DNA of 64,000 bases. Origin: Nocardia takedensis NBRC 100417. GTDB taxonomy: Bacteria > Actinomycetota > Actinomycetes > Mycobacteriales > Mycobacteriaceae. Shown piece after piece: positions 43,539 to 52,705 of the stretch; the first letter of the stretch is position 1; each line of letters begins with the position of its first letter. Below the pieces are notes generated by a model, which had not been told where the DNA came from, ran no database searches, and saw only the letters and a list, made by a program, of their open reading frames with translations. The stretch is from contig NZ_BAGG01000264.1 of the NCBI RefSeq assembly GCF_000308695.1, positions 40,037 to 104,036 on the forward strand, read 5' to 3'. The position numbers and the translations under genes are program-made.

Positions 43539-44641
43539 CGACCGACGGACGTGACGCCGACAGCGTGGCGATCACGGCGTGGTCCGCCATCTCCCCCTGG
43601 GGAATCGGCGCCGCCGAATTCTCGGCCGGGCTGCGCTCGACCGGCCCGACCGCCCGGCGACTGGACGACGCCGACTGGGAGGTGCCGTTCCGACACGCCT
43701 GTCTGGTACCGGATTTCGACGCGCGCACCGCGCTGGGCCGGAAAGGGACCAGATCGATGGACCGGATGACCGCGCTGTCGGTGGCCGCGGTGGGCCTGCT
43801 GCTCGACGACGGCACGGGGAACCGCAGGGCCGGTGTCACCGACAGCGCCGGACTGGTGCTGGGAACCGCCATGGGCAGCGCGCAGAGCATGATGTCGTTC
43901 ACCCGCGACTCGTTGGTCGAGGAACGGCCCTATCTGGTCAATCCGGCACACTTCCCGAATACGGTGATGAATTGCGCCGCAGGGCAATCCGCCATCTGGC
44001 ACCGGCTGAAGGGGCCCAACGCGACCGTCGCGGGCGGCCGCGCGTCGGGACTGCTGGCGCTGCGATACGCGCTGCGACTGCTGCGCGCGGGCCGGACCTC
44101 CACCGTGCTGTGTGGCGCGGTGGAGGAGTTCTCCGAAGCGCGGGCCTGGCTGGAATGGCATGCCCGCGGCAGACCCGACGTCGAGAAGACCGTCCTCGGC
44201 GAGGGCGCGGCGATGTGGTTGCTCGAGGACGAAGCCGCCGCCCGCGCACACGGCCGCCGGATCCTCGGGGTGCCCCGACGGATGGAGTTCGGTTTCGCCA
44301 GGACCCTCGACCGCATCCAACCCGTCCTCGCGCGGTGCGTGCGGCGGGTCCTCGAGGACAGCGGGACCTCGGCGGATGAGATCCGCTTCGTCGTCACCTC
44401 GGGCGCGGACCGCGCCGAGGGCGACTACGAACGGGCCGCCCTGGCCGAAGTCCTCGAAACCACCGGGGCGCGCGATATCTCGCTCGACACGGCGATCGGC
44501 GACACCTCCGCCGCCTCGGCGGCCTTCCAGATCGTCGCGGCCCTGGCACAGGCCGAACCGGGTGCGCGGCACCAGGTGGTGATCACCTCCGTCGAGGCGG
44601 ACGGCGTGGTCGGCGCGATGCTGCTGGAGGTGCGTCCATGA
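43526..44641 (+). CDS. Degenerate ketosynthase-like subunit B (CLF-like)
   Basis: I use a GTG at 43526; a GTG near 43565 is an alternative. The product of about 371 residues has a KS fold with N-P-A-H-F-P-N-T-V-M-N-C and G-P-N-A-T-V, but the nucleophile elbow reads G-G-R-A-S-G with Arg172 in place of Cys. The first His motif reads S-G-A-D-R and the second G-D-T-S-A. It cannot condense chains itself. It most likely pairs with one of the two active KS as a chain-length factor. Confidence 0.82.
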   Translation: MVLLTTDGRDADSVAITAWSAISPWGIGAAEFSAGLRSTGPTARRLDDADWEVPFRHACLVPDFDARTALGRKGTRSMDRMTALSVAAVGLLLDDGTGNRRAGVTDSAGLVLGTAMGSAQSMMSFTRDSLVEERPYLVNPAHFPNTVMNCAAGQSAIWHRLKGPNATVAGGRASGLLALRYALRLLRAGRTSTVLCGAVEEFSEARAWLEWHARGRPDVEKTVLGEGAAMWLLEDEAAARAHGRRILGVPRRMEFGFARTLDRIQPVLARCVRRVLEDSGTSADEIRFVVTSGADRAEGDYERAALAEVLETTGARDISLDTAIGDTSAASAAFQIVAALAQAEPGARHQVVITSVEADGVVGAMLLEVRP

Positions 44642-45570
44642 CCGCCGACAACGGCGTGGTGCGCGGTGCGCTCGTCGTCGAGCAGACGGGTCCGTCACCG
44701 GTCGTCACGATGCCCGTCGCCGCCGACGAACCCGTGTTCGCCGGACATTTCCCGCACTTCCCGATCTTCCCGGCAATCGGTGTGATCGACTTCGTGCGCC
44801 GCGCCGCCGTGTCGACCCACCCGGCGCCGCGCACCGGCCTGCGGGTCGAGAGCGTGCGGCGGGCGCGATTCCTGAACCCGATCCGGCCGGGTGATCGGCT
44901 GACCGCGCGGCTGACCTGGGAGCGCACGGGGGAGCGGTGGCACTGCTCGGCGGCGGTCGGCACCGCCGACGGGCCCGCCGCCCGGCTGTCCCTGGTCTTC
45001 GGTGACCCTCCGGCATCGCCGTCGGACGTGGTGGGGGCGCGGGACTCCCGGCACCCGGTGATGACCGGGAGCGAGATCCATCGCCTGCTGCCCCATCGCT
45101 ATCCGATGCTCTTGATCGATCGGGTCGTCGGTCCCGTCACGGACCAGGAGGTGTTCGCGCAGAAGGCGGTGACCCGCGGCGAGCCCTGGTACCAGAGCCC
45201 GCCCGGCGGACCGGAGGCCGCCTCCGACGACTACCCCGCGGCCCTCGTCCTCGAATCCTGGTCCCAGGCGGCGGCCGTGCTGATCGCCCGCGAACGGCCC
45301 TCGGCGAACCCCCTCGACACGGTGCCCTTGTTCGGCAGCCTGTCCGGCGCGCGACTGCCCGCGCCGGTCCGTCCCGGGGACGTCATGGACCACCACGTCC
45401 GCATCGTCCGCCGGATCTCGGACACCGTCCTCGCCGAGGGAGTCAGCACCGTCGACGGTCGTCCCGTGCTCGAGGTCGAGCAGATGACGATCGCGCTGCG
45501 ACCGATCGCCGCGGTGACCGGAAACGGTCGACCGAGAAAGGAAGCCGCCGATGACCGCACCCGAGCATGA
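44638..45570 (+). CDS. Tandem-hotdog FabZ/FabA-like dehydratase
   Basis: The 310-residue protein has two hotdog domains. The first has G-H-F-P-H-F-P-I-F-P-A-I-G-V-I-D-F with the catalytic His and an Asp as in FabA. The second begins L-L-P-H-R-Y-P-M-L-L-I-D-R-V like FabZ but has D-Y-P-A-A-L-V-L-E-S where the His-containing loop should be. The two halves together probably make one active site, as in fused or heterodimeric dehydratases of polyene type II PKS. It dehydrates beta-hydroxyacyl-ACP after the KR step. Its stop lies within the start of the KR gene. Confidence 0.85.
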   Translation: MTADNGVVRGALVVEQTGPSPVVTMPVAADEPVFAGHFPHFPIFPAIGVIDFVRRAAVSTHPAPRTGLRVESVRRARFLNPIRPGDRLTARLTWERTGERWHCSAAVGTADGPAARLSLVFGDPPASPSDVVGARDSRHPVMTGSEIHRLLPHRYPMLLIDRVVGPVTDQEVFAQKAVTRGEPWYQSPPGGPEAASDDYPAALVLESWSQAAAVLIARERPSANPLDTVPLFGSLSGARLPAPVRPGDVMDHHVRIVRRISDTVLAEGVSTVDGRPVLEVEQMTIALRPIAAVTGNGRPRKEAADDRTRA

Positions 45571-46288
45571 TCCGGTCGCGCTGGTGACGGGCGGATCGCG
45601 CGGCATCGGCCGGGCCGTCGTCGCGCGCCTGGTCCGCGACGGATACCTCGTCGCGTTCTGCCACACGGCCCGCAGCGCGGAACAGGCGGCGCGGGTGGTG
45701 GCCGACAACGGTGACCGGGCGGTCGCCGTCGAAGCCGACGTCACCCGCCGCGACGAGGTGCGGGCGCTGGTGCGGCGGGTGCGCACCGACTTCGGCGTCC
45801 CCGAGGTGCTGGTCACCTCGGCGGGCATCGTCCGCGACACTCCACTGGCCCTGATGAGCGACGACCACTGGGACGAGGTCATCGACGTCAACCTCTCCGG
45901 CACCTACAACATCTGCAGGACGGTGGTCTTCGAGATGATCAAACGCAAGCGGGGGAGCATCGTCAACATCTCCTCGGTCGCGGGGGTGTCGGGCAACGCG
46001 GGGCAGACCAACTACTCGGCCGCCAAGGCGGGCATCATCGGCTTCAGCAAGGCCCTGGCCAAGGAGGTCGGCCGCTACGGCATCCGCGTGAACGTCGTGG
46101 CCCCGGGCTTCATCGAGACCGAGATGACCGATTCGCTCTCGCCGACGGTGCGGCAGGGGGCGCTCGACAGTATCCCGGTCGGACGGTTCGGCACCGCCGA
46201 GGAGGTCGCCGACATGGTCGGTTACGTGGCGTCGGCGTCCTACGTGCACGGCGCGGTCCTGCCCATCGACGGCGGAATAGTCCTCTGA
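45551..46288 (+). CDS. fabG: 3-oxoacyl-ACP reductase (ketoreductase), FabG-like
   Basis: The 245-residue SDR has T-G-G-S-R-G-I-G, N-I-S-S-V-A-G, Y-S-A-A-K and G-F-I-E-T-E-M-T, all typical of FabG. It reduces beta-ketoacyl-ACP to beta-hydroxyacyl-ACP with NADPH. It overlaps the dehydratase gene by 20 bases. Together these make the chain fully unsaturated (polyene), since no enoylreductase gene is present. Confidence 0.92.
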   Translation: MTAPEHDPVALVTGGSRGIGRAVVARLVRDGYLVAFCHTARSAEQAARVVADNGDRAVAVEADVTRRDEVRALVRRVRTDFGVPEVLVTSAGIVRDTPLALMSDDHWDEVIDVNLSGTYNICRTVVFEMIKRKRGSIVNISSVAGVSGNAGQTNYSAAKAGIIGFSKALAKEVGRYGIRVNVVAPGFIETEMTDSLSPTVRQGALDSIPVGRFGTAEEVADMVGYVASASYVHGAVLPIDGGIVL

Positions 46289-46303
46289 CGGATCGGGTGC
46301 GCC

Positions 46304-47011
46304 ATGTCTTCCAAAAATTCCCCGCGCTGGTACTTCTCGCTGCGCAGCCCCTACTCGTGGATCGCGGGCCATCTGCTGCGCGACCGGTATCCCGACCTGC
46401 TCGCCCGACTGGAGTACCGGCCGTTCTGGGAACCGGACGCCCGCAGCACCGCCATGCTGACCGCGCTCGGCGGCGATTTCCCGTACACCGCGATGTCCAA
46501 GGCCAAGCACCTCTACATCCTCCGGGATGTGCGCCGCCTCGCCTGTGGCCTGGGACTGCCCTTGGTCTGGCCCGTGGACCGGGATCCGGTCTGGGAGATC
46601 CCGCACCTGGCCTACTTCGCCGCCGCCGACGCCGGGCGGGGCCCCGAATTCGTCACCCGCGCGAGCGAATTGCGCTGGGAGCACGGCCGGAACATCTGCG
46701 ATCCCGCCACCATGGGCGACCTCGCCGTCGACCTGGGACTGCCTCCCGAGCGCTTCGCGAACGCGGCGGACGACGAGGACTATCGGGCGCGGGGCGCGCG
46801 TGCGCTGCTGGACGTCGACCGTGACGGCGTGTTCGGCGTGCCGTTCTTCGTGCACGGCCGCGAGAAGTTCTGGGGCGTCGACCGCCTGGGTCTGTTCGCG
46901 ACGGGCGCTGAGGCGGGCAAGGCCCCTCCGGAAACCGACGTGCCCGTCCCGGCGTCGACGCTGGAGGGAGGCGCCGGACCGGACCGAGGTCACGCGGGCG
47001 GCTGCGGATGA
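46304..47011 (+). CDS. HCCA isomerase/DsbA-like (GST kappa) family protein
   Basis: The 235-residue protein has the DsbA-like thioredoxin fold of 2-hydroxychromene-2-carboxylate isomerases: Y-F-S-L-R-S-P-Y-S-W at the N-terminus (Ser in place of the CxxC Cys), and G-V-F-G-V-P-F-F-V-H-G then F-W-G-V-D-R-L near the end. Such enzymes isomerise double bonds using a thiol cofactor. In a polyene PKS this is a good candidate for E/Z isomerisation before ring closure. The last 30 residues are Gly/Pro-rich and probably disordered. Confidence 0.8.
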   Translation: MSSKNSPRWYFSLRSPYSWIAGHLLRDRYPDLLARLEYRPFWEPDARSTAMLTALGGDFPYTAMSKAKHLYILRDVRRLACGLGLPLVWPVDRDPVWEIPHLAYFAAADAGRGPEFVTRASELRWEHGRNICDPATMGDLAVDLGLPPERFANAADDEDYRARGARALLDVDRDGVFGVPFFVHGREKFWGVDRLGLFATGAEAGKAPPETDVPVPASTLEGGAGPDRGHAGGCG

Positions 47012-47084
47012 ATTCGCCTCACCTCGGCGCGGCACCACCTGTCGAACCACCCCTTTCCCCTTCGACCGAGAGCGGAGAACTACC

Positions 47085-47906
47085 ATGCGCGAAAGCATTT
47101 CGCACACCTCCGAAGCAGTGACCGACCTGTACGACCAGACCCTGGCGATGGAGATCATCTTCGGCCCCGACATCCACCTGGGCTACTGGCCGGAAGGGGT
47201 CGAGGACGGACTCGACAACGCTCAGAAGCGGCTCACCGACTTGGTCGCCGCCTCGGCCGCCCCCACGGCGGGCACCCGGATCCTGGATGTGGGGTGCGGC
47301 ACCGGCGGCCCGGCACGCCACATCGCCGCCACTACCGGCGCCGCCGTCACCGGCGTGACGATCAGCCCGAAACAGGTCGAGGTCGCCCTCGCTCGCAACG
47401 ACGACGCCGACGTCGACTTCCACGTGGGCGACGCCACCGACCTGCCCTTCGCGGAGGCGGAATTCGACGCGGCGGTGGCGATCGAATCGCTCATCCACAT
47501 CGCCGACAAACAGCGGGCCCTCAACGAGGTCTTCCGCGTGCTGCGGCCGGGCGCGACGCTCGTCGTCGCCGACCTCACCCAGTCCGAGGGGCTGCTCGAG
47601 CTCACCAACGCGGCGCAATCCGACCTGCGCGCGATGGCCACCCTGCTGTCGCCGAGCGACTACCGAAATCTGGTCGCGCAGGCGGGTTTCGAGATCGTCG
47701 AGGTGCGCGACATCGGGCCGCGGGTCCGCCCGTCGTGGGCGAAACTCGTCGAGCGGGCGACGGACCTGCGACAGGATGTCGAAGCGGCGGACTCCACCCG
47801 GCAGGTCACGGCCGTCGCGGGCGCCTTCGGCGCGCTCGGAAAGGGCGCCGACGCGGGGTTTCTCGGCTACGTCCTGCTCATCGCCCGCAAGCCCGCCTCG
47901 CCGTAG
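47085..47906 (+). CDS. SAM-dependent methyltransferase
   Basis: The 273-residue class I methyltransferase has I-L-D-V-G-C-G-T-G-G-P-A-R near residues 65-77 and the post-I/II motifs V-D-F-H-V-G-D-A-T-D-L-P-F and V-L-R-P-G-A-T-L-V-V-A-D. The N-terminus (Y-D-Q-T, H-L-G-Y-W) resembles natural-product methyltransferases of the ubiE/sterol type. It could methylate O, N or C. A 73-base gap separates it from the previous gene; no promoter was noticed. Confidence 0.9.
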   Translation: MRESISHTSEAVTDLYDQTLAMEIIFGPDIHLGYWPEGVEDGLDNAQKRLTDLVAASAAPTAGTRILDVGCGTGGPARHIAATTGAAVTGVTISPKQVEVALARNDDADVDFHVGDATDLPFAEAEFDAAVAIESLIHIADKQRALNEVFRVLRPGATLVVADLTQSEGLLELTNAAQSDLRAMATLLSPSDYRNLVAQAGFEIVEVRDIGPRVRPSWAKLVERATDLRQDVEAADSTRQVTAVAGAFGALGKGADAGFLGYVLLIARKPASP

Positions 47907-47957
47907 GCGTCGATTCGGAAGCGGCGGGAAATCTTCGGACGAGTAGAAGGGTGGGCG

Positions 47958-49259
47958 ATGAAACCGCGATACTGGGTGCGATGGTCGGCCGAACACGGGG
48001 TGCGACGGGCGTTCCTGCGCTGGCAGTTGCGGCGGGGTGATCCGTTCGCGCAGTTGCTCAACGGCGAACGCGGACTGCGTGATCCGCACCCGCTGATCCG
48101 GCAACTGCGCGGCGAGGGCGGACTGCGCCGCACGCCGCTGGCGATGGTCGCGTTCGAGCACGGGCATGTGCGCACCATCCTGCGCGACCCGCGTTTCGCC
48201 GTGCAGCCCTCGATCCCCCAGGACCTGCCCGCGCCGTTCCGTCGAGTCGCCGAACGCGTGCGGATGCCCGTCAACCCCATGAATCCGCCGGCGATGTTGT
48301 TGCTGAATCCCCCGGAGCACACCAGGATGCGCAAACCGGTCGCCTCGGCGTTCACGCCGCGCGCGATCGCGCGACTGCGCGACCGGGTCGAGGTGGTCAC
48401 CGCCGAGATACTCGAGGCGATGCCGCCGGACGGATCGGTCGACCTGATCGACGATTTCGCCTCCCGGATGCCGATGACGATCATCGCCGACATGCTCGGT
48501 TTCGCGCCGTCGGTCCGAGCGCAGTTCCAGCACTGGGGCGACCGGATCACGCCGCTGTTCGACGTCGGCACCTCGTGGCGGTCCTACGGCCGGGCGATGG
48601 CCGCGATGGAATCGATGAACGAGTTCTTCGAGAACCACATCGCCGAACTGCGGCGCGAACCCGGCGAGGACATCCTGTCCGCGCTGGTCGCCTCGGGGGA
48701 GCTGAACACCCGGGAACTACTGGTCAGCGCGGGTGTGCTGCTCGGCGCCGGACTGGAGACGACGGTGAACCTGATCGGCAACGCGGTCGCCTCGCTGTCG
48801 GCCAACCCCGACCAACTCGCCCTCGCCCTGGCCGAGCCCGAACGCTGGGGCGCGGTCGTCGAGGAGACGCTGCGTTTCGACCCGCCCGTGGTGGCCGCCG
48901 CGCGCCTGGCCACCGAGGACATCGACGTCGACGGTCAGACGGTGCCCGCGGGCACGACGGTGATGCTCTCCCTGGCGGGCGCCAACCGCGACCCGCTCGT
49001 CTTCGAGAACCCCGACCGCTTCGACATCACCCGCCCCAACGCCGCGGACCACGTCGCCTTCAGCAGCGGCATCCACGTCTGCCTCGGCGCGACGCTGGCC
49101 AGAATGGAAGCCGAACACGCGCTGCGCTCGCTCTACACCCGCTACCCGAACCTGCGACTGCGCGGCGAACCGCGGCGCAGGCGGCTGTTCACCCTGCGCG
49201 GTTACCAACACATGCCCGCCGACCTGGGTCCGGTCGCCCGGGCCCACACGCCGAACTGA
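47958..49259 (+). CDS. Cytochrome P450
   Basis: The 433-residue P450 has an I-helix G-A-G-L-E-T-T, K-helix E-E-T-L-R, and heme loop F-S-S-G-I-H-V-C-L-G. An N-terminal extension of about 30 basic and aromatic residues (W-V-R-W, R-R-A-F-L-R-W) may be amphipathic. It is the last gene of the plus-strand type II PKS operon and is a tailoring oxidase. It is the third P450 in the region. Confidence 0.93.
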   Translation: MKPRYWVRWSAEHGVRRAFLRWQLRRGDPFAQLLNGERGLRDPHPLIRQLRGEGGLRRTPLAMVAFEHGHVRTILRDPRFAVQPSIPQDLPAPFRRVAERVRMPVNPMNPPAMLLLNPPEHTRMRKPVASAFTPRAIARLRDRVEVVTAEILEAMPPDGSVDLIDDFASRMPMTIIADMLGFAPSVRAQFQHWGDRITPLFDVGTSWRSYGRAMAAMESMNEFFENHIAELRREPGEDILSALVASGELNTRELLVSAGVLLGAGLETTVNLIGNAVASLSANPDQLALALAEPERWGAVVEETLRFDPPVVAAARLATEDIDVDGQTVPAGTTVMLSLAGANRDPLVFENPDRFDITRPNAADHVAFSSGIHVCLGATLARMEAEHALRSLYTRYPNLRLRGEPRRRRLFTLRGYQHMPADLGPVARAHTPN

Positions 49260-49307
49260 CACCATCCGGCGGGTACGGCGACGGCCGTCGGTTCGCTCCC
49301 CGCGGCC

Positions 49308-49871
49308 TCAGCGCCTCGTCTCGTATCGGGTCAGGACCACTCCGTCGGGGAAGGTGCGCGTCTGCACCAGGTTCAGGTTCACCCACCGGTCCAGCGCCGT
49401 GAAGAACGGCGTGCCGCCGCCGATCAGGACCGGATGGGTGACCACGGCGTACTCGTCGATCAGCCCGGCCCGCATGGCCGCGGCGGCCAGTGCCGCGCCG
49501 CCGATGCTCATCGGACCGCCGTCCTCGGATTTGAGCCGGGTGATCTCGGCGACGGCGTCACCGGAGACCAGGCGGGCGTTCCAGTCGACCTCGGTGAGCG
49601 TCGAGGAGAACACCACCTTCGGCGTGTCCCGCCAGTTCCGCGCGAACTCGACCTGCGCCGCGGTGGCGTCGGGCCGCTGGTCGCCGGTCGGCCAGTGGGA
49701 ACTCATCGCCTCCCACAGTTTGCGTCCGTACAGCACGGTGTCGTAGGCCCGCTCCTGGTCGAGCCACCATTGGAACAGTTCGTCACCGGACACGCCCCAG
49801 CCGATGTCGTCGCCGGGGGCCGCGACGAAGCCGTCCAAGGTCACGTTCATGCCGAAGATCAGTTTCCGCAT
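49308..49871 (-). CDS. Dihydrofolate reductase/RibD C-terminal family protein
   Basis: The 187-residue protein has the DHFR/RibD-C fold: N-V-T-L-D-G-F-V-A-A, Y-G-R-K-L-W-E (NADPH site), and I-G-G-A-A-L with V-L-I-G-G-G-T-P-F-F. Such stand-alone proteins are widespread NADPH-dependent reductases of unknown substrate. It lies just beyond the biosynthetic operon and is convergent with it, so it marks the likely cluster edge. Confidence 0.9.
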   Translation of the reverse strand: MRKLIFGMNVTLDGFVAAPGDDIGWGVSGDELFQWWLDQERAYDTVLYGRKLWEAMSSHWPTGDQRPDATAAQVEFARNWRDTPKVVFSSTLTEVDWNARLVSGDAVAEITRLKSEDGGPMSIGGAALAAAAMRAGLIDEYAVVTHPVLIGGGTPFFTALDRWVNLNLVQTRTFPDGVVLTRYETRR

Positions 49872-49951
49872 TCCGCCATCCTCTCGTGAGTCGATCTCCC
49901 ACGGACAGACGGTCCCGGCACCAGAATCTCATCGGTGCTCGACGGGACGAA

Positions 49952-50914
49952 TCAGTCGGTGTCGGGGGCGTCGCGGTGGGGCAGGATCGGGGTGGTGTCG
50001 GGATCGCCGCCTTGTTCGATGTGGCGGCCGCGGGCCAACTCGGCGTCGAGTTTCGCGCCCAGCAGGATCGCCACATTCGACAGCCACATCCACACCAGGA
50101 ACACCACGGCGCCCGCCAACGACCCGTAGACCTTGTTGTAGGAGCCGAAATGCGCTACGTAGAAAGCGAATCCGGCCGACGCGGCGATCCACAGGGCGAC
50201 GGCGAACACGCTGCCGGGGGTCAACCACCGCAGTCCCAGCTGACGGGCGTTGGGGGCCGCCCAGTACAGCAGTGCGATCACCACGCTCACCAACAGCGCC
50301 AACACCGGCCATTTCGCGACGCCCCACACACCCACCGCGGCCGGACCGAACCCCAGCCACCTTCCGATGACCTCGGCGACCCGGCCGCTGAGCACGACAC
50401 CGCCCGCGCACACCACGACCAGGACCACCAGCGCGACGGTCAGCGCGATCTGCAACGGCACCGTCTTCCACAGCGGCCGACCTTCCTCGGTGTCGTAGAC
50501 CGCGTTGATCGCGCGCACGAACGCGCCGATGTATCCCGACGCCGTCCACAGCGCGGTCACCAGACCCACGATCGCCGCCGGGCCCGCCAACGCTCGCGCG
50601 CTCTGCAACTCCTCGAGCACCTGGATCGACACCGAATTGTCGCCGCCGTAACCGAGTTCGGTGATGGTGTCGATCAGCGACCGCGTCGCCGACGGCCCCG
50701 CCAACCCCAGCAGCGCCGACACCACCACCACACCGGGCAGCAACGAGATCACGCTGTAGTAGGTCAGACTAGCGGCCCGGTCGGTCAGGTCGTCGTTCCA
50801 CAACGTGCTCACCGTGCGCCGCAACACCGCCCACCAGGTACCGCGCCGTAGCGCCCACGGGCCCCTGACCCTGCGCCCGGACCGACCGACAGTCGTCACC
50901 GCGATTTCCGCCAT
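49952..50914 (-). CDS. YihY/BrkB family inner membrane protein
   Basis: The 320-residue protein has about six transmembrane helices and the family sequence A-A-S-L-T-Y-Y-S-V-I-S-L-L-P near the N-terminus, then L-W-T-A-S-G-Y-I-G-A-F, and G-S-Y-N-K-V-Y-G-S-L-A-G-A-V-V-F near the end. The tail after residue 285 is hydrophilic. It may act in envelope transport; the function of the family is unsettled. It has no link to the cluster that I can see. Confidence 0.92.
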   Translation of the reverse strand: MAEIAVTTVGRSGRRVRGPWALRRGTWWAVLRRTVSTLWNDDLTDRAASLTYYSVISLLPGVVVVSALLGLAGPSATRSLIDTITELGYGGDNSVSIQVLEELQSARALAGPAAIVGLVTALWTASGYIGAFVRAINAVYDTEEGRPLWKTVPLQIALTVALVVLVVVCAGGVVLSGRVAEVIGRWLGFGPAAVGVWGVAKWPVLALLVSVVIALLYWAAPNARQLGLRWLTPGSVFAVALWIAASAGFAFYVAHFGSYNKVYGSLAGAVVFLVWMWLSNVAILLGAKLDAELARGRHIEQGGDPDTTPILPHRDAPDTD

Positions 50915-51131
50915 CGCCCGAACCTCCCGCTCACCACCGCAAATACCCCTCCCCACCGGCGCCAAACGGGTCGCCGTGGTCGAATACTCGCTGTCGGTTC
51001 GCGCTGCTACATTCTTATACGACACAATCGACACACACCGGCAGGAAGACCCACGAGTTGTTCGGCTACCCCCTCGCGGCAGACAGAGACGACTCCGCCG
51101 GCGACCGCGCCTTCTTTCGACGGAGTGAACA

Positions 51132-51713
51132 ATGACCGAGAGTTTCGTCATCACCATCGCGACGGAGGCGGGAGATTCCCTCGCCAGAGCCAGGGTGGAC
51201 ATCGACGGCGGTGCGGTGTCGCTGGCCGAAGTGCAGGCCGCGACCGGTGGGTACGAGATCCCCGGCGAACTGGCGGATGTCGACTTCGGGTTGATCGTCC
51301 GCACGGTGCGATTGCTGACCGGAACAGCGCCGGAGGCGGTCCCGTCGGATACCCCAGAGGCGGACGCGGTCCCGCGCCCTCCGGACGACACGCCCTCGCG
51401 CCGAGAGACTTTCGCTGAGCGGGACGCTTCGCTACCGCCTGCTGTGCCGGAATCGATGTCGGCAGAGGACGGTGCCGAGGCAGCCATCCGGCAGTCCGAA
51501 ACGGCGGCGGGGGAGGGCGCTCAGCCCGGGGCAGCGGGCATGCCGTCGGATTTCGGGGTCAACTACTGGCGACTCGGAAGTATCGCGAAAGTCGCCCGCC
51601 ACTACGACGTACCCCATCGCGTCGCGAAGGACTGGATCAGGGCATTGCAGGACCAGCGTCAACTGGCCTCGCCCTGGCCCACCAAACAATCGCGTCCGGC
51701 CGGACGGCGATAG
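51132..51713 (+). CDS. Hypothetical protein with C-terminal HTH-like motif, paralogue 1
   Basis: The 193-residue protein has an N-terminal beta-rich domain of about 70 residues, a Pro/Glu/Ala-rich linker (about 70-145), and a C-terminal Y-W-R-L-G-S-I-A-K-V-A-R-H-Y-D-V-P-H-R-V-A-K-D-W, which looks like a helix-turn-helix. The same layout recurs in the gene at 51911-52444. The spacing suggests a DNA-binding protein with a flexible linker. No known family was recognised. Confidence 0.6.
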   Translation: MTESFVITIATEAGDSLARARVDIDGGAVSLAEVQAATGGYEIPGELADVDFGLIVRTVRLLTGTAPEAVPSDTPEADAVPRPPDDTPSRRETFAERDASLPPAVPESMSAEDGAEAAIRQSETAAGEGAQPGAAGMPSDFGVNYWRLGSIAKVARHYDVPHRVAKDWIRALQDQRQLASPWPTKQSRPAGRR

Positions 51714-51910
51714 AAAGCCGCCCATGACCGACACGTTCACCATTGCCACAGCGCCCGGTCGAGAACGGTCGACACATCGTGAGAGCGGACTGCTGTTCGC
51801 ACCGAGGAATTCTGGACGGAATCTTCTCGCCCGGAATCCGAAATCATGTGTGCTATCGTTCGCAAACGCCAGACCCGACACCCGAAGCCGTCACGAGGAA
51901 CATACCGTAC

Positions 51911-52444
51911 ATGCCGAGCTACACCGTGGTGATCATTCCCGATTCGGTCGACGATCAGCGTGCCCGGGGTGAGACGCCGCGGCTGACCGTCCGCGTCGAG
52001 ACGACCGCGCAGGAGGCGCGGGTCACCGAAATCGCCCTCAGTTCGACGTCCGTGGCCGGATTGACGGCGGCCAGCGTGGACGCCATCGACATGACGGCGA
52101 TCGTGACCGCGTTGGCCGCGAAGTTCCGTCCCACCGCCGCGCTCGCCGAGCCGACCCGGCCCGCCGCCCCGGCACCGGCCGCCGACGCGACACCCGAACC
52201 CGTTGTCCCGCCGAAAGCCTCGGCTCCGGTCCGCCGCGAGACGGCGACTCCCGCGCCGTCGCCGCGTGCAGGCGAGGAGCCAGGAAGGGCGTACCGGCGC
52301 ATGCCCGACGTCGACGAACTGCGCGCGATATACGACAACCTCGGCACGGTCACCGCCGTGGCCAAGCACTACGACGTCCCTCGGCACACCGCCCAAGGCT
52401 GGATGGGCCGATTGCGCAAGCTGGACCAGCCCGCGAACGCGTAG
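51911..52444 (+). CDS. Hypothetical protein with C-terminal HTH-like motif, paralogue 2
   Basis: I use the ATG at 51911, which has GAGGAA ahead of it; the frame extends further up but without support. The 177-residue protein has the same plan as the gene at 51132: beta-rich N-terminus, Ala/Pro-rich linker, then N-L-G-T-V-T-A-V-A-K-H-Y-D-V-P-R-H-T-A-Q-G-W. The C-terminal 40 residues of the two are clearly related, the linkers are not. Both are probably the result of a local duplication. Confidence 0.6.
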   Translation: MPSYTVVIIPDSVDDQRARGETPRLTVRVETTAQEARVTEIALSSTSVAGLTAASVDAIDMTAIVTALAAKFRPTAALAEPTRPAAPAPAADATPEPVVPPKASAPVRRETATPAPSPRAGEEPGRAYRRMPDVDELRAIYDNLGTVTAVAKHYDVPRHTAQGWMGRLRKLDQPANA

Positions 52445-52705
52445 ATCTCGACCGCACTCGTCACGACGTGATCTTCCCGCTTCTCCGAGCGGATTTCGCG
52501 CGCTCGGCGTCGCAGACCCTGAGTTCGGTCGTCCTTCCCTCGTGCCGAAATGATCAAGGTTCTGTCCCGTTGGATCATTCCGGTCGCCTCGGGTGTCTCA
52601 TACAGTGGCGTTGTGCCGACCGGTGGTCGGCGCCGGTACCGGGCCGCGCGCGGGTCGCGGCTCTCGCCGGGTGCCGTCCGCCAGAGACAAGAAGGTCCAT
52701 AACCG

